Positions 16,693-25,332 of a stretch of 64,000 nt of DNA are shown one piece after another (positions within the stretch are counted from its first letter, which is position 1; the number at the start of each line of letters is the position of its first letter). The notes beneath the pieces were generated by a model. That model ran no database searches and was not told the origin of the DNA. It saw only the letters and a program-made list of their open reading frames with translations. The stretch is from NCBI RefSeq assembly GCF_014700075.1, contig NZ_JACXBU010000011.1:62001-126000 (forward strand), in the 5' to 3' direction. A program made the translations under genes and the position numbers. The stretch is from Pseudomonas sp. JM0905a (GTDB lineage Bacteria > Pseudomonadota > Gammaproteobacteria > Pseudomonadales > Pseudomonadaceae).

Positions 16693-17949
16693 ATGCAACT
16701 CAATCCCCTGAGCGCCCTGGCGCTGGCGGTTTCCGCCGCCATCTGCCTACCCGCTTTTGCCAGCGAGCAGTCCGAATCCCAGGGTTTCGTCGAAGATGCC
16801 AGCGCTACCCTGCTGCTGCGCAACGCCTACTTCAACCGTGATTTCAAGGACCACACCAACGATGCCAAGACCTGGGGCCAGGGCTTCATCGGCACCTTCG
16901 AGTCGGGCTTCACCCAGGGCACCATCGGTTTCGGCGTCGACGCCTACGGCCTGCTCGGCGTGAAACTGGACAGCGGCCGCGGCCGTAACTACAGCGCTTT
17001 CTTCGACACCGACAGCAACGGCCACCCGGTGGATGACCTCTCCGAGGCCGGTGCGGCGGTGAAATTGCGCTTCTCCAACACCGTGCTGAAGTACGGCAAC
17101 CAGTTCCCCAACCTGCCCGTGCTGGCCCATGACGACAGCCGCCTGCTGCCCCAGGCCTTCACCGGCACCCTGCTCACCAGCAAGGAAATCGAGGGTCTGG
17201 AACTCAACGTCGGCCGCTTCACCGGCGACAGCCCCATGGGTGATCCGGCGCGCGACCCCAATCATCTGAAAAGCATCGACGTGGTCGGCGGCAGCTACGC
17301 CGTCACCGACGACGTCAGCGTCTCGCTGTACCACTCCGACGTAGAGGACGTGTACAAGAAGTACTACGCCAACCTGAACTACAACATCCCGTTCAATGAC
17401 CAGCAGGCGCTGAACTTCGACTTCAACATCTACCGCACCAAGTACGACGACGGCTCCGAGGCCGCACTGGCCTTCGGCGGCGATGGCCAGGACGACAGGA
17501 ACACCCTGTGGAGCCTGGCGGCCAAGTACAGCATCGGCGCCCATGCCTTCATCGTCGCCCACCAGCGCAACACCGGCGACGCCGGTTATGCCTATGACTT
17601 CGGCGACGGTGGCAGCACCATCTACGTGGCGAACTCCTACTATTCCGACTTCAACCTGAAGGACGAGCGCTCCTGGCAGGCCAGCTACGAGCTGGACTTC
17701 GGTGCCTACGGCGTGCCGGGCCTGACCTACAAGGTCGCCTACGTGCGCGGCACCGACATCGTGGCCGGCGGCGAGAACGACGGCACCGAGCGGGAGCTGT
17801 TCAACCAGTTCAAGTACGTGGTGCAGGACGGCCCGGCCAAGGACCTGTCTTTCAAGCTGCGCAACTCCATCTACCGTGCCGACAACCAGGTGGGGCCGGA
17901 CCTCAACGAGGTTCGCGCCTTCATCGAGTACCCCCTCAGCATCCTCTGA
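16693..17949 (+). CDS. OprD-family outer-membrane porin
   Basis: This 418-residue porin has a signal peptide (cleavage near AFASEQSES) and the family start QGFVEDASATLLLRNAYFNRDF. The central GNQFPNLPVLAHDDSRLLPQ region and a C-terminal strand ending EYPLSIL are also typical of OprD/Opd porins. These allow uptake of basic amino acids, small acids and some carbapenems; the substrate cannot be assigned. I chose ATG 16693 with AGGAG 8 nt upstream; a GTG one codon earlier is possible. It is apparently monocistronic, followed by a strong hairpin. Confidence 0.9.
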   Translation: MQLNPLSALALAVSAAICLPAFASEQSESQGFVEDASATLLLRNAYFNRDFKDHTNDAKTWGQGFIGTFESGFTQGTIGFGVDAYGLLGVKLDSGRGRNYSAFFDTDSNGHPVDDLSEAGAAVKLRFSNTVLKYGNQFPNLPVLAHDDSRLLPQAFTGTLLTSKEIEGLELNVGRFTGDSPMGDPARDPNHLKSIDVVGGSYAVTDDVSVSLYHSDVEDVYKKYYANLNYNIPFNDQQALNFDFNIYRTKYDDGSEAALAFGGDGQDDRNTLWSLAAKYSIGAHAFIVAHQRNTGDAGYAYDFGDGGSTIYVANSYYSDFNLKDERSWQASYELDFGAYGVPGLTYKVAYVRGTDIVAGGENDGTERELFNQFKYVVQDGPAKDLSFKLRNSIYRADNQVGPDLNEVRAFIEYPLSIL

Positions 17950-17957
17950 TGCGCCAG

Positions 17958-17981
17958 GTCGCGCCGGTTCGCCGGCGCGAC
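17958..17981. terminator. Terminator hairpin with TTCG loop
   Basis: A perfect 10-bp GC stem (GTCGCGCCGG / CCGGCGCGAC) closed by a stable TTCG tetraloop begins 8 bp after the porin stop. The T-run is weak. It separates the porin from the convergent small gene ending at 18003 and may serve both. Confidence 0.65.
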
Positions 17982-18002
17982 CCCTCCTCCTGGTGGGCGC
18001 GG

Positions 18003-18188
18003 CTAGTGCCTGCCGCCTGCCTTGCGAGCTTTTCCTTCCACCTGGCCACGCGCTCGCCGGGACGGCAATCTGATCATCTGGAAGACCAACCGATCGAGCC
18101 GGCCGCGCAAACGTGCAAACCAACCGCGCAGGCCGGCGGCTTTCGGCGGCACCGCCGAATCGGGACGTATGGGAATGATCCTGACCAT
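18003..18188 (-). CDS. Small basic protein, function unknown
   Basis: This is a 61-residue reading frame with a near-ideal ribosome site: GGAGG, seven bases, then ATG. The product is very basic, with an amphipathic core (LRGWFARLRGRLDRLVFQMI) that could lie on a membrane, and a disordered Arg/Gly tail. I do not recognise a family. It ends next to the hairpin at 17958-17981 and its promoter would lie in 18189-18397, divergent from the acetyltransferase gene. The alternative plus-strand frame across this gap (17949-18476) has no ribosome site or family resemblance. Confidence 0.5.
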   Translation of the reverse strand: MVRIIPIRPDSAVPPKAAGLRGWFARLRGRLDRLVFQMIRLPSRRARGQVEGKARKAGGRH

Positions 18189-18397
18189 GGCTGTACCTCC
18201 ACGCTGAAAACATCAGCCTGCGCGCGAGCCACCACCCTCACGTTGATCTGCCGCAACTGCGTCGACACGCGACCACGCGGAAACCTTCACTTCGTCGGCT
18301 CCCTCGGTTTCATCCCGATTCGCTTGATCCTCATCAAATCCAGGCGGCGGCTTCGGCGTAGAAAAAAGGGCAGGATTTCCAATCGGAGTACGCAGCC

Positions 18398-18961
18398 ATG
18401 TCAACGCTACAGAGCTCGCGGCCCCACGCCGCCATTCCCGATGCACTCGCCGGTGAGCATTGGGTCGAACCCTTGAAGGACGGCAGCCATGTCCTGGTCC
18501 GCCCCCTGCGCCCGGAAGACCGGGAGCGCGAAGTCGAATTCATCCGCAACCTCTCTCCCGAAACCCGTCACTTCCGCTTCCTCTGCGCGGTCAAGGAGGT
18601 CAGTCCCGCCCTGCTCGACCACCTGATGGAGGTCGACTACCAGCGCAAGATGGCCTATGTCGCCCTGGTGCATCGGGATGGCGAACTGGTCGAGATCGGC
18701 ATCAGCCGCTACGCCGCCGTGGGTGATGCGGGCGAGTGCGAGTTCGCGGTGACCCTCGCCGATGGCTGGGACGAACTGGGGCTGGGCGAGGTCCTGCTGC
18801 GCCACCTCATCGATTCGGCGCGCGAGAACGGTTTCAAGCGCATGTACTCAATCGATGCAGTGGCGAACGTGCGGATGCAAGGCCTCGCCCGAGCGCTGGG
18901 TTTCAGCTGCCGGCGAGACCCACGGGAAGCCTCGCAGCTGATCCATAGCCTGGAGCTTTGA
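18398..18961 (+). CDS. GNAT-family N-acetyltransferase
   Basis: This 187-residue protein has a single GNAT domain. The acetyl-CoA-binding motif A is around GLGEVLLRHLIDSARENG (about residues 125-142). It is preceded by the central strand ECEFAVTLADGWDELG and followed by ARALGF in motif B. The opening DGSHVLVRPLRPEDRE and FRFLCAVKEVSPALLDHL resemble stand-alone GNAT proteins related to the acetyltransferase domain of protein lysine acetylases. The target is unknown. A GGAG site precedes the ATG. A small hairpin follows the stop. Confidence 0.82.
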   Translation: MSTLQSSRPHAAIPDALAGEHWVEPLKDGSHVLVRPLRPEDREREVEFIRNLSPETRHFRFLCAVKEVSPALLDHLMEVDYQRKMAYVALVHRDGELVEIGISRYAAVGDAGECEFAVTLADGWDELGLGEVLLRHLIDSARENGFKRMYSIDAVANVRMQGLARALGFSCRRDPREASQLIHSLEL

Positions 18962-18967
18962 ACCAAA

Positions 18968-18990
18968 GCGCTCCCCCGCAATTGGAGCGC
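18968..18990 (+). terminator. Weak hairpin after the acetyltransferase gene
   Basis: GCGCTCC and GGAGCGC form a 7-bp stem with a 9-nt loop starting 7 bp after the stop. No T-run follows, so termination is uncertain. Confidence 0.35.
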
Positions 18991-19060
18991 CTGAGGTTCA
19001 GCAGCTGGGGAAAAATCGGCTGGTCAAATCGGAAAAGGCGCTGTACTTTACCCGCCGGGT

Positions 19061-19107
19061 GTCGGGCTGCTCATGCGGCCCGACAGGTTTCATGTGCTGG
19101 TCGGGCC
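19061..19107 (+). promoter_or_regulatory. Leader of nhaA with mutually exclusive hairpins
   Basis: GTCGGGC at 19061 can pair with GCCCGAC at 19078-19084. The same middle segment, extended to GGCCCGAC (19077-19084), can instead pair with GTCGGGCC at 19100-19107. The two hairpins exclude each other and lie 30-75 nt before the nhaA start, which has no strong ribosome site. This could be an RNA switch or a set of operator half-sites; neither is proven. Confidence 0.45.
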
Positions 19108-19136
19108 GCCGCACAAGCTGCTGAGTATTAGCGACC

Positions 19137-20489
19137 ATGAACCAAGCCCCTTCCCCAAAGGCGCTGCCGGCTGCGCAGCGTATTGCCGACAAGGCATTCT
19201 CCGCGTTCGAGAAATTCCTCCATATCGAAGCCGTCAGCGGCATTGTCCTGCTGATCGCGGCGGCTGCCGCGCTGATCTGGGCCAACTCGCCCTACGCCGG
19301 CAGCTACGAGCATCTCTGGCACATGCCGCTGTCGTTCGGCATCGGTGACTTCGTCATATCGAACTCCCTGCATTTCTGGATCAACGACGCCCTGATGACG
19401 GTGTTCTTCCTGGTGGTCGGCATGGAAATCCGCCGGGAGATTCACGAAGGCGCGCTGGCCAATCTCAAGCTTGCCGCCCTGCCCATGATCGCCGCATTCG
19501 GTGGCGTGCTGGTACCGGCCCTGGTCTATCTCACCCTCAACAACGCCGAAGGGTTGCGCCAGGGCTGGGCGGTCCCGACCGCAACCGACATCGCCTTCGC
19601 CGTTGGCGTCCTCGCCTTGCTGGGCCGCTCCGTGCCCGCCTCGGTGCGCGTTTTCCTGCTGGCCCTGGCGATCATCGACGACATAGTCGCGGTGCTGATC
19701 ATTGCGCTGTTCTATTCCGGCGGCCTGGACCCGCTGGGCTTTGCCATCGCCGGCACCGGCATCCTGCTGGTGCTCGGCTTGCAGCACATCGGCATTGGTT
19801 CCGCCTATGCCTACGTGCTGCCCGGTGCATTGCTCTGGTTCGGCCTCCTGAAGACCGGCGCCCACCCGACCCTGGCGGGCGTGGTGCTCGGCCTGATGAC
19901 GCCGGTTCGCCCGGTAAGGGTGATGGCGCCTCCCCTGCAGACCGCCTCGCAGGCCATCAGCGAATTCGCCGAGCGCAAACAGGCTTCCGACAGCGGTGCC
20001 AGCGAGTTAATGGAGCCCATCAAGCAGCTTCGTCAAGCCCAGCGCGAGTTGCTGCCGCCGGTAATGCGCGTGCAGATGGCACTGCACCCCTGGGTCGCCT
20101 ACCTGGTAATGCCGCTGTTCGCCCTGGCCAACGCCGGGGTGAGCCTCGATGGCGTCAACCTCGGTGAAGGCGCATCCATGATGGTGTTCTCTGGCGCTGC
20201 CCTGGCACTCGTGCTGGGCAAGCCGCTGGGCGTGCTCACCAGCAGCTGGCTGATGGTGCGCATGGGCTGGTGCAGTTTGCCGCCGGGTATGACCTGGGCC
20301 TGGATGGGACTGATCGGCTGCCTGGCCGGCATAGGTTTCACCATGTCGATCTTCATCGCCAACCTCGCCTTCAGCCAGCAGGACCTGCTGAGTGCTGCCA
20401 AGCTCGGCGTGCTGGTGGCTTCGGTAACTGCCGGTGTGATCGGGCTGCTCTACGGCCGCGTGCTGGTCGCCCGAGCGAAGCGACGCTAA
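19137..20489 (+). CDS. nhaA: NhaA-type Na+/H+ antiporter
   Basis: This 450-residue inner-membrane antiporter exchanges Na+ (or Li+) for H+ and supports salt and alkaline pH tolerance. Family signatures are clear: [16 protein letters not shown] (about 90), [18 protein letters not shown] (about 143-160, containing the Asp equivalent to E. coli Asp133) and [19 protein letters not shown] (about 178-196, the Asp163/Asp164 pair). A hydrophilic stretch at about 255-310 ([18 protein letters not shown]) is longer than in E. coli NhaA and is typical of some pseudomonads. There is no NhaR gene nearby. Regulation may involve the structured leader just upstream. Confidence 0.95.
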   Translation: MNQAPSPKALPAAQRIADKAFSAFEKFLHIEAVSGIVLLIAAAAALIWANSPYAGSYEHLWHMPLSFGIGDFVISNSLHFWINDALMTVFFLVVGMEIRREIHEGALANLKLAALPMIAAFGGVLVPALVYLTLNNAEGLRQGWAVPTATDIAFAVGVLALLGRSVPASVRVFLLALAIIDDIVAVLIIALFYSGGLDPLGFAIAGTGILLVLGLQHIGIGSAYAYVLPGALLWFGLLKTGAHPTLAGVVLGLMTPVRPVRVMAPPLQTASQAISEFAERKQASDSGASELMEPIKQLRQAQRELLPPVMRVQMALHPWVAYLVMPLFALANAGVSLDGVNLGEGASMMVFSGAALALVLGKPLGVLTSSWLMVRMGWCSLPPGMTWAWMGLIGCLAGIGFTMSIFIANLAFSQQDLLSAAKLGVLVASVTAGVIGLLYGRVLVARAKRR

Positions 20490-20510
20490 GTCCTTCCGAC
20501 CCTTGAACCG

Positions 20511-20531
20511 GCCGCCAACCCGATTGGCGGC
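20511..20531 (+). terminator. Terminator after nhaA
   Basis: An 8-bp perfect stem, GCCGCCAA / TTGGCGGC, with a 5-nt loop lies 22 bp after the nhaA stop; the following TGCGTTCTCT is moderately T-rich. Confidence 0.6.
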
Positions 20532-20705
20532 TGCGTTCTCTCCGGCCTTCTCCAGGCGCCTGGACTAACCTGCATGGTTGCCGGCATCGCCTGCGTGCAC
20601 CGGGAGCAGCCGCCCTTTCCCCTCCTGTGTTGCGGTCGCGGACCACGATGACGGCATTACCGCGAACCTTGTTCCCGCGCCCCAGTGCCAGGAAGGAGCA
20701 GCCTC

Positions 20706-21551
20706 ATGCCGAACGCCCTGTCCGCCAGCCAGGTCCCCAACCAGTTCGTTGAATGCAATGGCCGTCGCCTGGCTTACCGCGTGATCGGGGATGGGACGCC
20801 GATGGTCCTGTGCCTGCGCTTTCGCGGCGTGATGGACTCGTGGGATCCGGCCTTTCTCGACGAACTCGCCGAGCTGGGCTTCAAGGTGCATGTGTTCGAC
20901 TACAGCGGGCTGGGCCTGTCCGGCGGGCCCCGCACCTACGACCCCGCATCGCTAGCCCGCGACACCCTCGAACTGATCGCCGCGCTGGGACTCAGCAAGG
21001 TCGTGCTGGGCGGCTGGTCCCTGGGCGGCATTGCGGCACAGGTGGTCATGTTGCAGGCGCCGCAACTGGTCAGCCATCTGGTGCTGATCGGCACCACACC
21101 GCCCGGCCATCTGGTGCAGACCGGCGAACCGCTGTTCTATGAGCTGGCGAGCCGCGAGAACGACTTCGAGGACTTCGTGAAGCTCTTCTTCGAGCCAACG
21201 TCGGCCGCCAGTCGCGAAGCCGCCGTTCTCTGCGCCGAGCGCATTGCGGCACGCCAGGAAGGCCGCTGCCCGGAGGTGCCCCATGAGTGGGCAGGCCAGC
21301 AGTTGGGGGACGGTCCGCGCAACCCGATGTTCCCGCTGCAACCGGCGCTGGATGCATTGCGCACCACCCGCACGCCTGTCCTGCACCTTGGCGGTGACCA
21401 CGACATCGTCTTCCCGGTGGAGAACTGGTATGCGCTCAACCGCGCCCTACCCACCCTGCATCTGGTGACCTTGCCGAGCACGGGCCACGGGCCGCACATG
21501 CAGTATCCGCAGGCTGCCGCCCGTCATATAGCGGCCTTCGTGGCCGGCTGA
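20706..21551 (+). CDS. Alpha/beta-hydrolase
   Basis: This 281-residue hydrolase has the canonical fold. The nucleophile elbow is GGWSLGG (Ser at about residue 105), an Asp lies in HLGGDHDIVFP (about 236), and the His is in STGHGPHMQYP (about 262). The N-terminal CNGRRLAYRVIGDG and the FDYSGLGLSGGP loop are typical of esterase or haloperoxidase-like members, so the substrate is not predictable. I chose ATG 20706, which has AGGAAGGAG directly upstream; the longer frame from 20685 lacks support. It is a single gene, convergent with the Lrp regulator (stop 21571). Confidence 0.85.
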   Translation: MPNALSASQVPNQFVECNGRRLAYRVIGDGTPMVLCLRFRGVMDSWDPAFLDELAELGFKVHVFDYSGLGLSGGPRTYDPASLARDTLELIAALGLSKVVLGGWSLGGIAAQVVMLQAPQLVSHLVLIGTTPPGHLVQTGEPLFYELASRENDFEDFVKLFFEPTSAASREAAVLCAERIAARQEGRCPEVPHEWAGQQLGDGPRNPMFPLQPALDALRTTRTPVLHLGGDHDIVFPVENWYALNRALPTLHLVTLPSTGHGPHMQYPQAAARHIAAFVAG

Positions 21552-21570
21552 TCGATTCCGCCGTGGGGCG

Positions 21571-22047
21571 TCAGGCGTCGGTGGCCAGTTCGACCGGCAC
21601 TTCCAACCCCACTTTCACGTTGCTCATCGACACCAGGGTGCGGAAGCGCTTGACGTTGTTGCTCTCGAAGAACAGCTGCCGGGTCAGTTCGGTGTACTGC
21701 TCCATGCTCCGGCAGGCCAAAACGAGGACGAAATCGAACTCGCCGGCTACGTAGTAACACTGCTGCACCTGCGGGCAGGCCAGGAAGCTGCGCTTCATCG
21801 CGTCCAGCAGGTCGAGCCGTTCGCTCTCCACTTCCACCTCGGCAATGATGGTCAGCGTGTGGCCCAGTTGCTGCGGATCGACCAGCGCCACTGTCTTGCG
21901 GATGACCCCCTCGTCAGTCAGCCGCTTCAGCCGTCGATTGACCGCTGCGGACGACAGATTCACCCGGTTGCCCAGCTCCGCCTGGGACAGGCCGGCGTCC
22001 TGCTGGACGTGGTGGATCAGCTTGAGGTCGAAGGCATCCAGGCTCAT
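21571..22047 (-). CDS. Lrp/AsnC-family transcriptional regulator
   Basis: This 158-residue regulator has an N-terminal winged HTH (LDAFDLKLIHHVQQDAGLSQAELG, then SAAVNRRLKRLTDEGVI). A C-terminal RAM/AsnC ligand domain follows (about 70-150, with CPQVQQCYYVAGEFDFVLVL). Such proteins sense amino acids and form octamers that wrap DNA. It diverges from the M20 hydrolase/ammonia-lyase pair with a 142-bp AT-rich gap carrying repeated TACGCA elements (22100 and 22152) and an inverted GGCGGAAT/ATTCCGCC pair (22087 and 22165). It probably controls that operon in response to its amino-acid substrate. Confidence 0.88.
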   Translation of the reverse strand: MSLDAFDLKLIHHVQQDAGLSQAELGNRVNLSSAAVNRRLKRLTDEGVIRKTVALVDPQQLGHTLTIIAEVEVESERLDLLDAMKRSFLACPQVQQCYYVAGEFDFVLVLACRSMEQYTELTRQLFFESNNVKRFRTLVSMSNVKVGLEVPVELATDA

Positions 22048-22189
22048 GGGCGTTGCTCGCAATGAAATTGTTCGTGAAGGGGAGATGGCGGAATAAAAAT
22101 ACGCAACTACCCACCCATTAGAGAATTTCTTACTGCATGGGGAAATATTATTACGCAGTCGCCCATTCCGCCCTGCTGGAGTTCTTCTG

Positions 22190-23437
22190 ATGAGTCCGAT
22201 CTCCCCTTCCTCCGCCCTGCCTCTCGATGGCCAGGTCCTTCTGCTGCAGATCCGACTGCTGGGCGAAATCGGTGCGGAGCCGGAACAGGACGGCCGCACC
22301 CGGATCGCCCTGACCGATGCCGACAAGGAGGGCCGCGACCAGTTGCTGCGCTGGATGGAGGCACTGGAGCTGGACATACGGATAGACCGGATCGGCAACA
22401 TCTTCGGCACCTTGCGTGCGGAAGGCGACCAGCAGGCACCGTTGATGATCGGCTCGCACATCGACAGCGTGGCCAACGCCGGTGCGCTGGACGGCTGCTA
22501 CGGCGTGTTGGCCGGGCTTGCGGTGGTGCGGGCGTTTCGCGAGGCCGGAGTGCTTCCGTCCCGCCCGATCACGGTGGCGGCGTTCACCAATGAAGAAGGC
22601 GTGCGCTACCAGCCGGACATGATGGGCTCACTGGTGCATGCAGGCGGTCTGGACGTCGACCTGGCGCTGAACACCCCGGGCACCGACGGCACCCGCCTGG
22701 GGGATGAACTGGCCCGCATCGGCTATGCCGGCGACCTGGAGCCTGGCTCACTGGTGCCCCACGAATACCTGGAGCTGCATATCGAGCAGGGGCCGATTCT
22801 CGAAGCCGAAGGGGTGCAGATCGGCGTGGTGGAGAATCTCCAGGGCATTTCCTGGCAACAGGTGACGGTCAAGGGCAGCGCCAACCATGCCGGCACGACG
22901 CCGATGCACTTGCGCCACGACGCGGCTTCAGTCGCCGCCACGGCCATCACCCACCTGCGCGCGATCGCCGTGGACGGGACCCTGGCCACGGTCGGGTGCC
23001 TGCGCCTTGAGCCGAACCTCATCAATGTGATTCCGCGCAAAGCCGTCTTCACCGTCGACCTGCGTGATCCCGACGAAACCCGCCTGCAGGCCGCCGAGAA
23101 GCGCCTGGCCGATATCCTTGCGCACCTGGCCGAAACCGAAGGCATCGAGATCCACAGCGAGCAACTGGTGCGCTTCGAACCCGTGGTCTTCGACAGCGAC
23201 CTGGCCAGCGCAATCGCCGCCTCGGCCAGCCGCCTGGGGCTCAGTCACCGGTACATGACCTCGGGTGCCGGCCACGATGCGCAGATGATCGCGCGCATCG
23301 CCCCGGCCGCCATGATCTTCGTGCCCAGCCAAGGCGGCGTCAGCCACAACCCGCGCGAACACACCAGCGACGAACTCCTGCTGGCCGGTGCCGACGTGCT
23401 GCTCGACGTCGTTCGCCAGCGCCTCGCCCGGTCTTGA
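22190..23437 (+). CDS. M20-family amidohydrolase (N-carbamoyl amino acid hydrolase / allantoate amidohydrolase type)
   Basis: This 415-residue Zn-dependent amidase belongs to the HyuC/AmaB/AllC group. Metal ligands are visible in GSHIDSVANAGALDG (His and Asp, about residues 87-98), TNEEGVRYQ (Glu pair, about 129) and a late SHNPREHTS (His, about 388). LELHIEQGPILE and SANHAGTTPM are group signatures for substrate and dimer contacts. It would remove a carbamoyl or similar group from an amino acid. A diaminopropionate ammonia-lyase gene follows 35 bp later, recalling the ygeX-ygeY arrangement of E. coli. The divergent Lrp gene is the likely regulator. Exact substrate unknown. Confidence 0.85.
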   Translation: MSPISPSSALPLDGQVLLLQIRLLGEIGAEPEQDGRTRIALTDADKEGRDQLLRWMEALELDIRIDRIGNIFGTLRAEGDQQAPLMIGSHIDSVANAGALDGCYGVLAGLAVVRAFREAGVLPSRPITVAAFTNEEGVRYQPDMMGSLVHAGGLDVDLALNTPGTDGTRLGDELARIGYAGDLEPGSLVPHEYLELHIEQGPILEAEGVQIGVVENLQGISWQQVTVKGSANHAGTTPMHLRHDAASVAATAITHLRAIAVDGTLATVGCLRLEPNLINVIPRKAVFTVDLRDPDETRLQAAEKRLADILAHLAETEGIEIHSEQLVRFEPVVFDSDLASAIAASASRLGLSHRYMTSGAGHDAQMIARIAPAAMIFVPSQGGVSHNPREHTSDELLLAGADVLLDVVRQRLARS

Positions 23438-23472
23438 CCAGGCTGCCCACCTTCAATCGTTCGGAGTCCCAG

Positions 23473-24696
23473 ATGCTGATCGTCAATTCCAAGGCCGTGC
23501 GCCGCCCCTATCCCGAAGCCTTGCGCATCGTCATGAACAGGCAGCAGGCCGCCGAATGCCGTGTCTGGCTGTCCACCTGGAATCGCTTCGAGCGTTCGGT
23601 CGCGCCCTTGTTCGAGATGCCCGACCTGGCTGCCGAGCTGGGCCTTGCCCGGGTGCTGATCAAGGACGAATCCGTGCGCTCGCCGCTGGCCAGCTTCAAG
23701 GTGCTGGGTGCCCCCGTCGCGCTCCTGCGCCTGATCCTCAAGCGCTTTCCCGAACGAGCTTTCGAACCCAGTGGCCTGCTCGCTGGAGCACATGCCGAGG
23801 AGTTGGCCGGGTTCACCGTGATCAGCGCGACCGATGGCAACCATGGCCGGGCCCTGGCGGCTGCCGCACAGAGCGTCGGCTGCCGCTGCGTGATCGTCCT
23901 CCATGCCCACGTCAGCGAAGAACGCGAGCAGGCGATTGCAGCCTTTGGCGCGCGGATCATCCGCATCCGAGGCAACTACGACGATTCGGTCCACGAAGCC
24001 GCCCGCCTGGCACAGGCAAACGGCTGGACGGTGGTTTCGGACACGTCCTATGAGGACTACGAGGAAATCCCCCGCGACGTGATGCAGGGCTACGGGGTCA
24101 TCGCCGCCGAAGCGCTGGAAGCCCTTGGCGCGGATGGCGGCGCCTGCCCCTTCAGCCACGTCTTCCTCCAGGGCGGCGTCGGCGGATTGGCCGCCGGGAT
24201 TGCCAGCCATCTGTGGGAGCGCTACGGCGCAGCACGGCCGACCATGATCGTGGTCGAGCCGCACCAGGCCGACTGCCTCTATCAGAGCGCCCTGGCGGGC
24301 CACGCGGCAAAGGCGAGTGGTACGGTGGATTCGGTGATGGCGGGGCTGGCTTGCGGAGAAACCTCGCCGCTCGCGTGGAAGTTCCTGGAAGGCTGCATCG
24401 ATGCGTTCATGACCATCGAGGATCAAGAGGCCGTCGATGCCATGCGTCGATTGGCCAAAGGCAGCGAAAACGACCTGCCGCTGGTGGCCGGCGAGTCCGC
24501 CGTCGCGGGATTGGCAGGTCTATTGCGACTGCTGGAGTCACCTGGCCAGGCGGTGCTGTTGGGGTTCGATGGACGATCCCGTGTGCTGCTGATCAGCACC
24601 GAAGGCGCCACCGCGCCGTCGTTATATGCCGAGCTGGTGGGCGAGGCGGCCAGCACAGTGCAGGAGCGTCAGCGCGCCTGGCTAGCGGCGCGCTGA
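23473..24696 (+). CDS. Diaminopropionate ammonia-lyase (YgeX-like)
   Basis: This 407-residue fold-type II PLP enzyme converts 2,3-diaminopropionate to pyruvate and ammonia in the family. The PLP Lys is in SPLASFKVLGAP (about residue 76). SATDGNHGRALAAAAQ matches the substrate loop, YEEIPRDVMQGYGVI is diagnostic of the YgeX subgroup, and the PLP-phosphate loop is QGGVGGLAAG (about 236). I chose ATG 23473, which has GGAG 6 nt upstream; the frame could extend to 23434 but that would overlap the upstream stop. It sits in an operon with the M20 hydrolase under an Lrp-type regulator. A broader substrate range is possible. Confidence 0.85.
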   Translation: MLIVNSKAVRRPYPEALRIVMNRQQAAECRVWLSTWNRFERSVAPLFEMPDLAAELGLARVLIKDESVRSPLASFKVLGAPVALLRLILKRFPERAFEPSGLLAGAHAEELAGFTVISATDGNHGRALAAAAQSVGCRCVIVLHAHVSEEREQAIAAFGARIIRIRGNYDDSVHEAARLAQANGWTVVSDTSYEDYEEIPRDVMQGYGVIAAEALEALGADGGACPFSHVFLQGGVGGLAAGIASHLWERYGAARPTMIVVEPHQADCLYQSALAGHAAKASGTVDSVMAGLACGETSPLAWKFLEGCIDAFMTIEDQEAVDAMRRLAKGSENDLPLVAGESAVAGLAGLLRLLESPGQAVLLGFDGRSRVLLISTEGATAPSLYAELVGEAASTVQERQRAWLAAR

Positions 24697-24705
24697 GGGA
24701 AGCAT

Positions 24706-25317
24706 TCAGGCTCGCAGGGCGCTGCGCTCGACCATCGCGACGATGGTGGCGCACAGTTCCTCCCGCGCCTCCTCCGGCGTGATTTCCCCGGTGGCGGCAG
24801 CATGGGACAGCCCGTCCGCAGCGCCCAGCATGGCCCGCAGTCCTGCGGTACTGATGCCGCCCTTGCCGGCGAACGGCTCCAGGGCATCGCGGCATTTGTC
24901 GAGGAATGCCGACTCATGCTCGCACTTGAGCGACTCCAGCTCAGGCGATCCGGTGAGCGCGGCGTTCACGCCGGGAATCTCCCGGCCCTGCTGCAGCACG
25001 CATTCCACATAGGCCGCGGCGATCACCCCCGCGCGGCTCTGCAGGCTCGCCTCGCTGGCCTGCAGCGCAGCGTCCATCAGCGCCGTCTGGCGCGCATCGA
25101 ACTCCACATAGAGCGCCGAAAGCAGCCCGGCACGGGTGCCGAAGTGGTCATAGACCACGGGCTTGGTCACGCCTGCCTGCTCGGCCAGGCGGCCAAGGGT
25201 CAGGGCGTCGGTGCCTTCTTCGCGTATCAGCTGACAGGCCATATCCAGCAGCTGCCGCTGCCGTTCTTCCCGGGAAAGACGGCGACGCGGACGTGCGAGT
25301 TCTTCGTCTGTTGACAT
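24706..25317 (-). CDS. TetR-family repressor
   Basis: This 203-residue regulator has an N-terminal HTH (residues about 16-65: RQRQLLDMACQLIREEGTD, then LAEQAGVTKPVVYDHFG) and a helical ligand domain with little conservation. The single Cys pair region (ESLKCEHESAFLDKCRDAL) may be structural. It diverges from the flavodoxin-fold quinone reductase gene at 25424. Between them are three 14-bp-spaced operator copies, so autorepression and control of the reductase by an electrophile or quinone is a reasonable inference. Confidence 0.87.
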   Translation of the reverse strand: MSTDEELARPRRRLSREERQRQLLDMACQLIREEGTDALTLGRLAEQAGVTKPVVYDHFGTRAGLLSALYVEFDARQTALMDAALQASEASLQSRAGVIAAAYVECVLQQGREIPGVNAALTGSPELESLKCEHESAFLDKCRDALEPFAGKGGISTAGLRAMLGAADGLSHAAATGEITPEEAREELCATIVAMVERSALRA

Positions 25318-25332
25318 GCAAAACCTACCAAA

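Noticed and set aside
16747-18213. A 488-residue minus-strand frame opposite the porin
   Set aside because: Shadow of a high-GC gene with no family resemblance; it also covers the small gene at 18003-18188 in another frame.
17949-18476. A 175-residue plus-strand frame after the porin
   Set aside because: It begins at the porin stop, runs through a strong hairpin and has no ribosome site or family resemblance.
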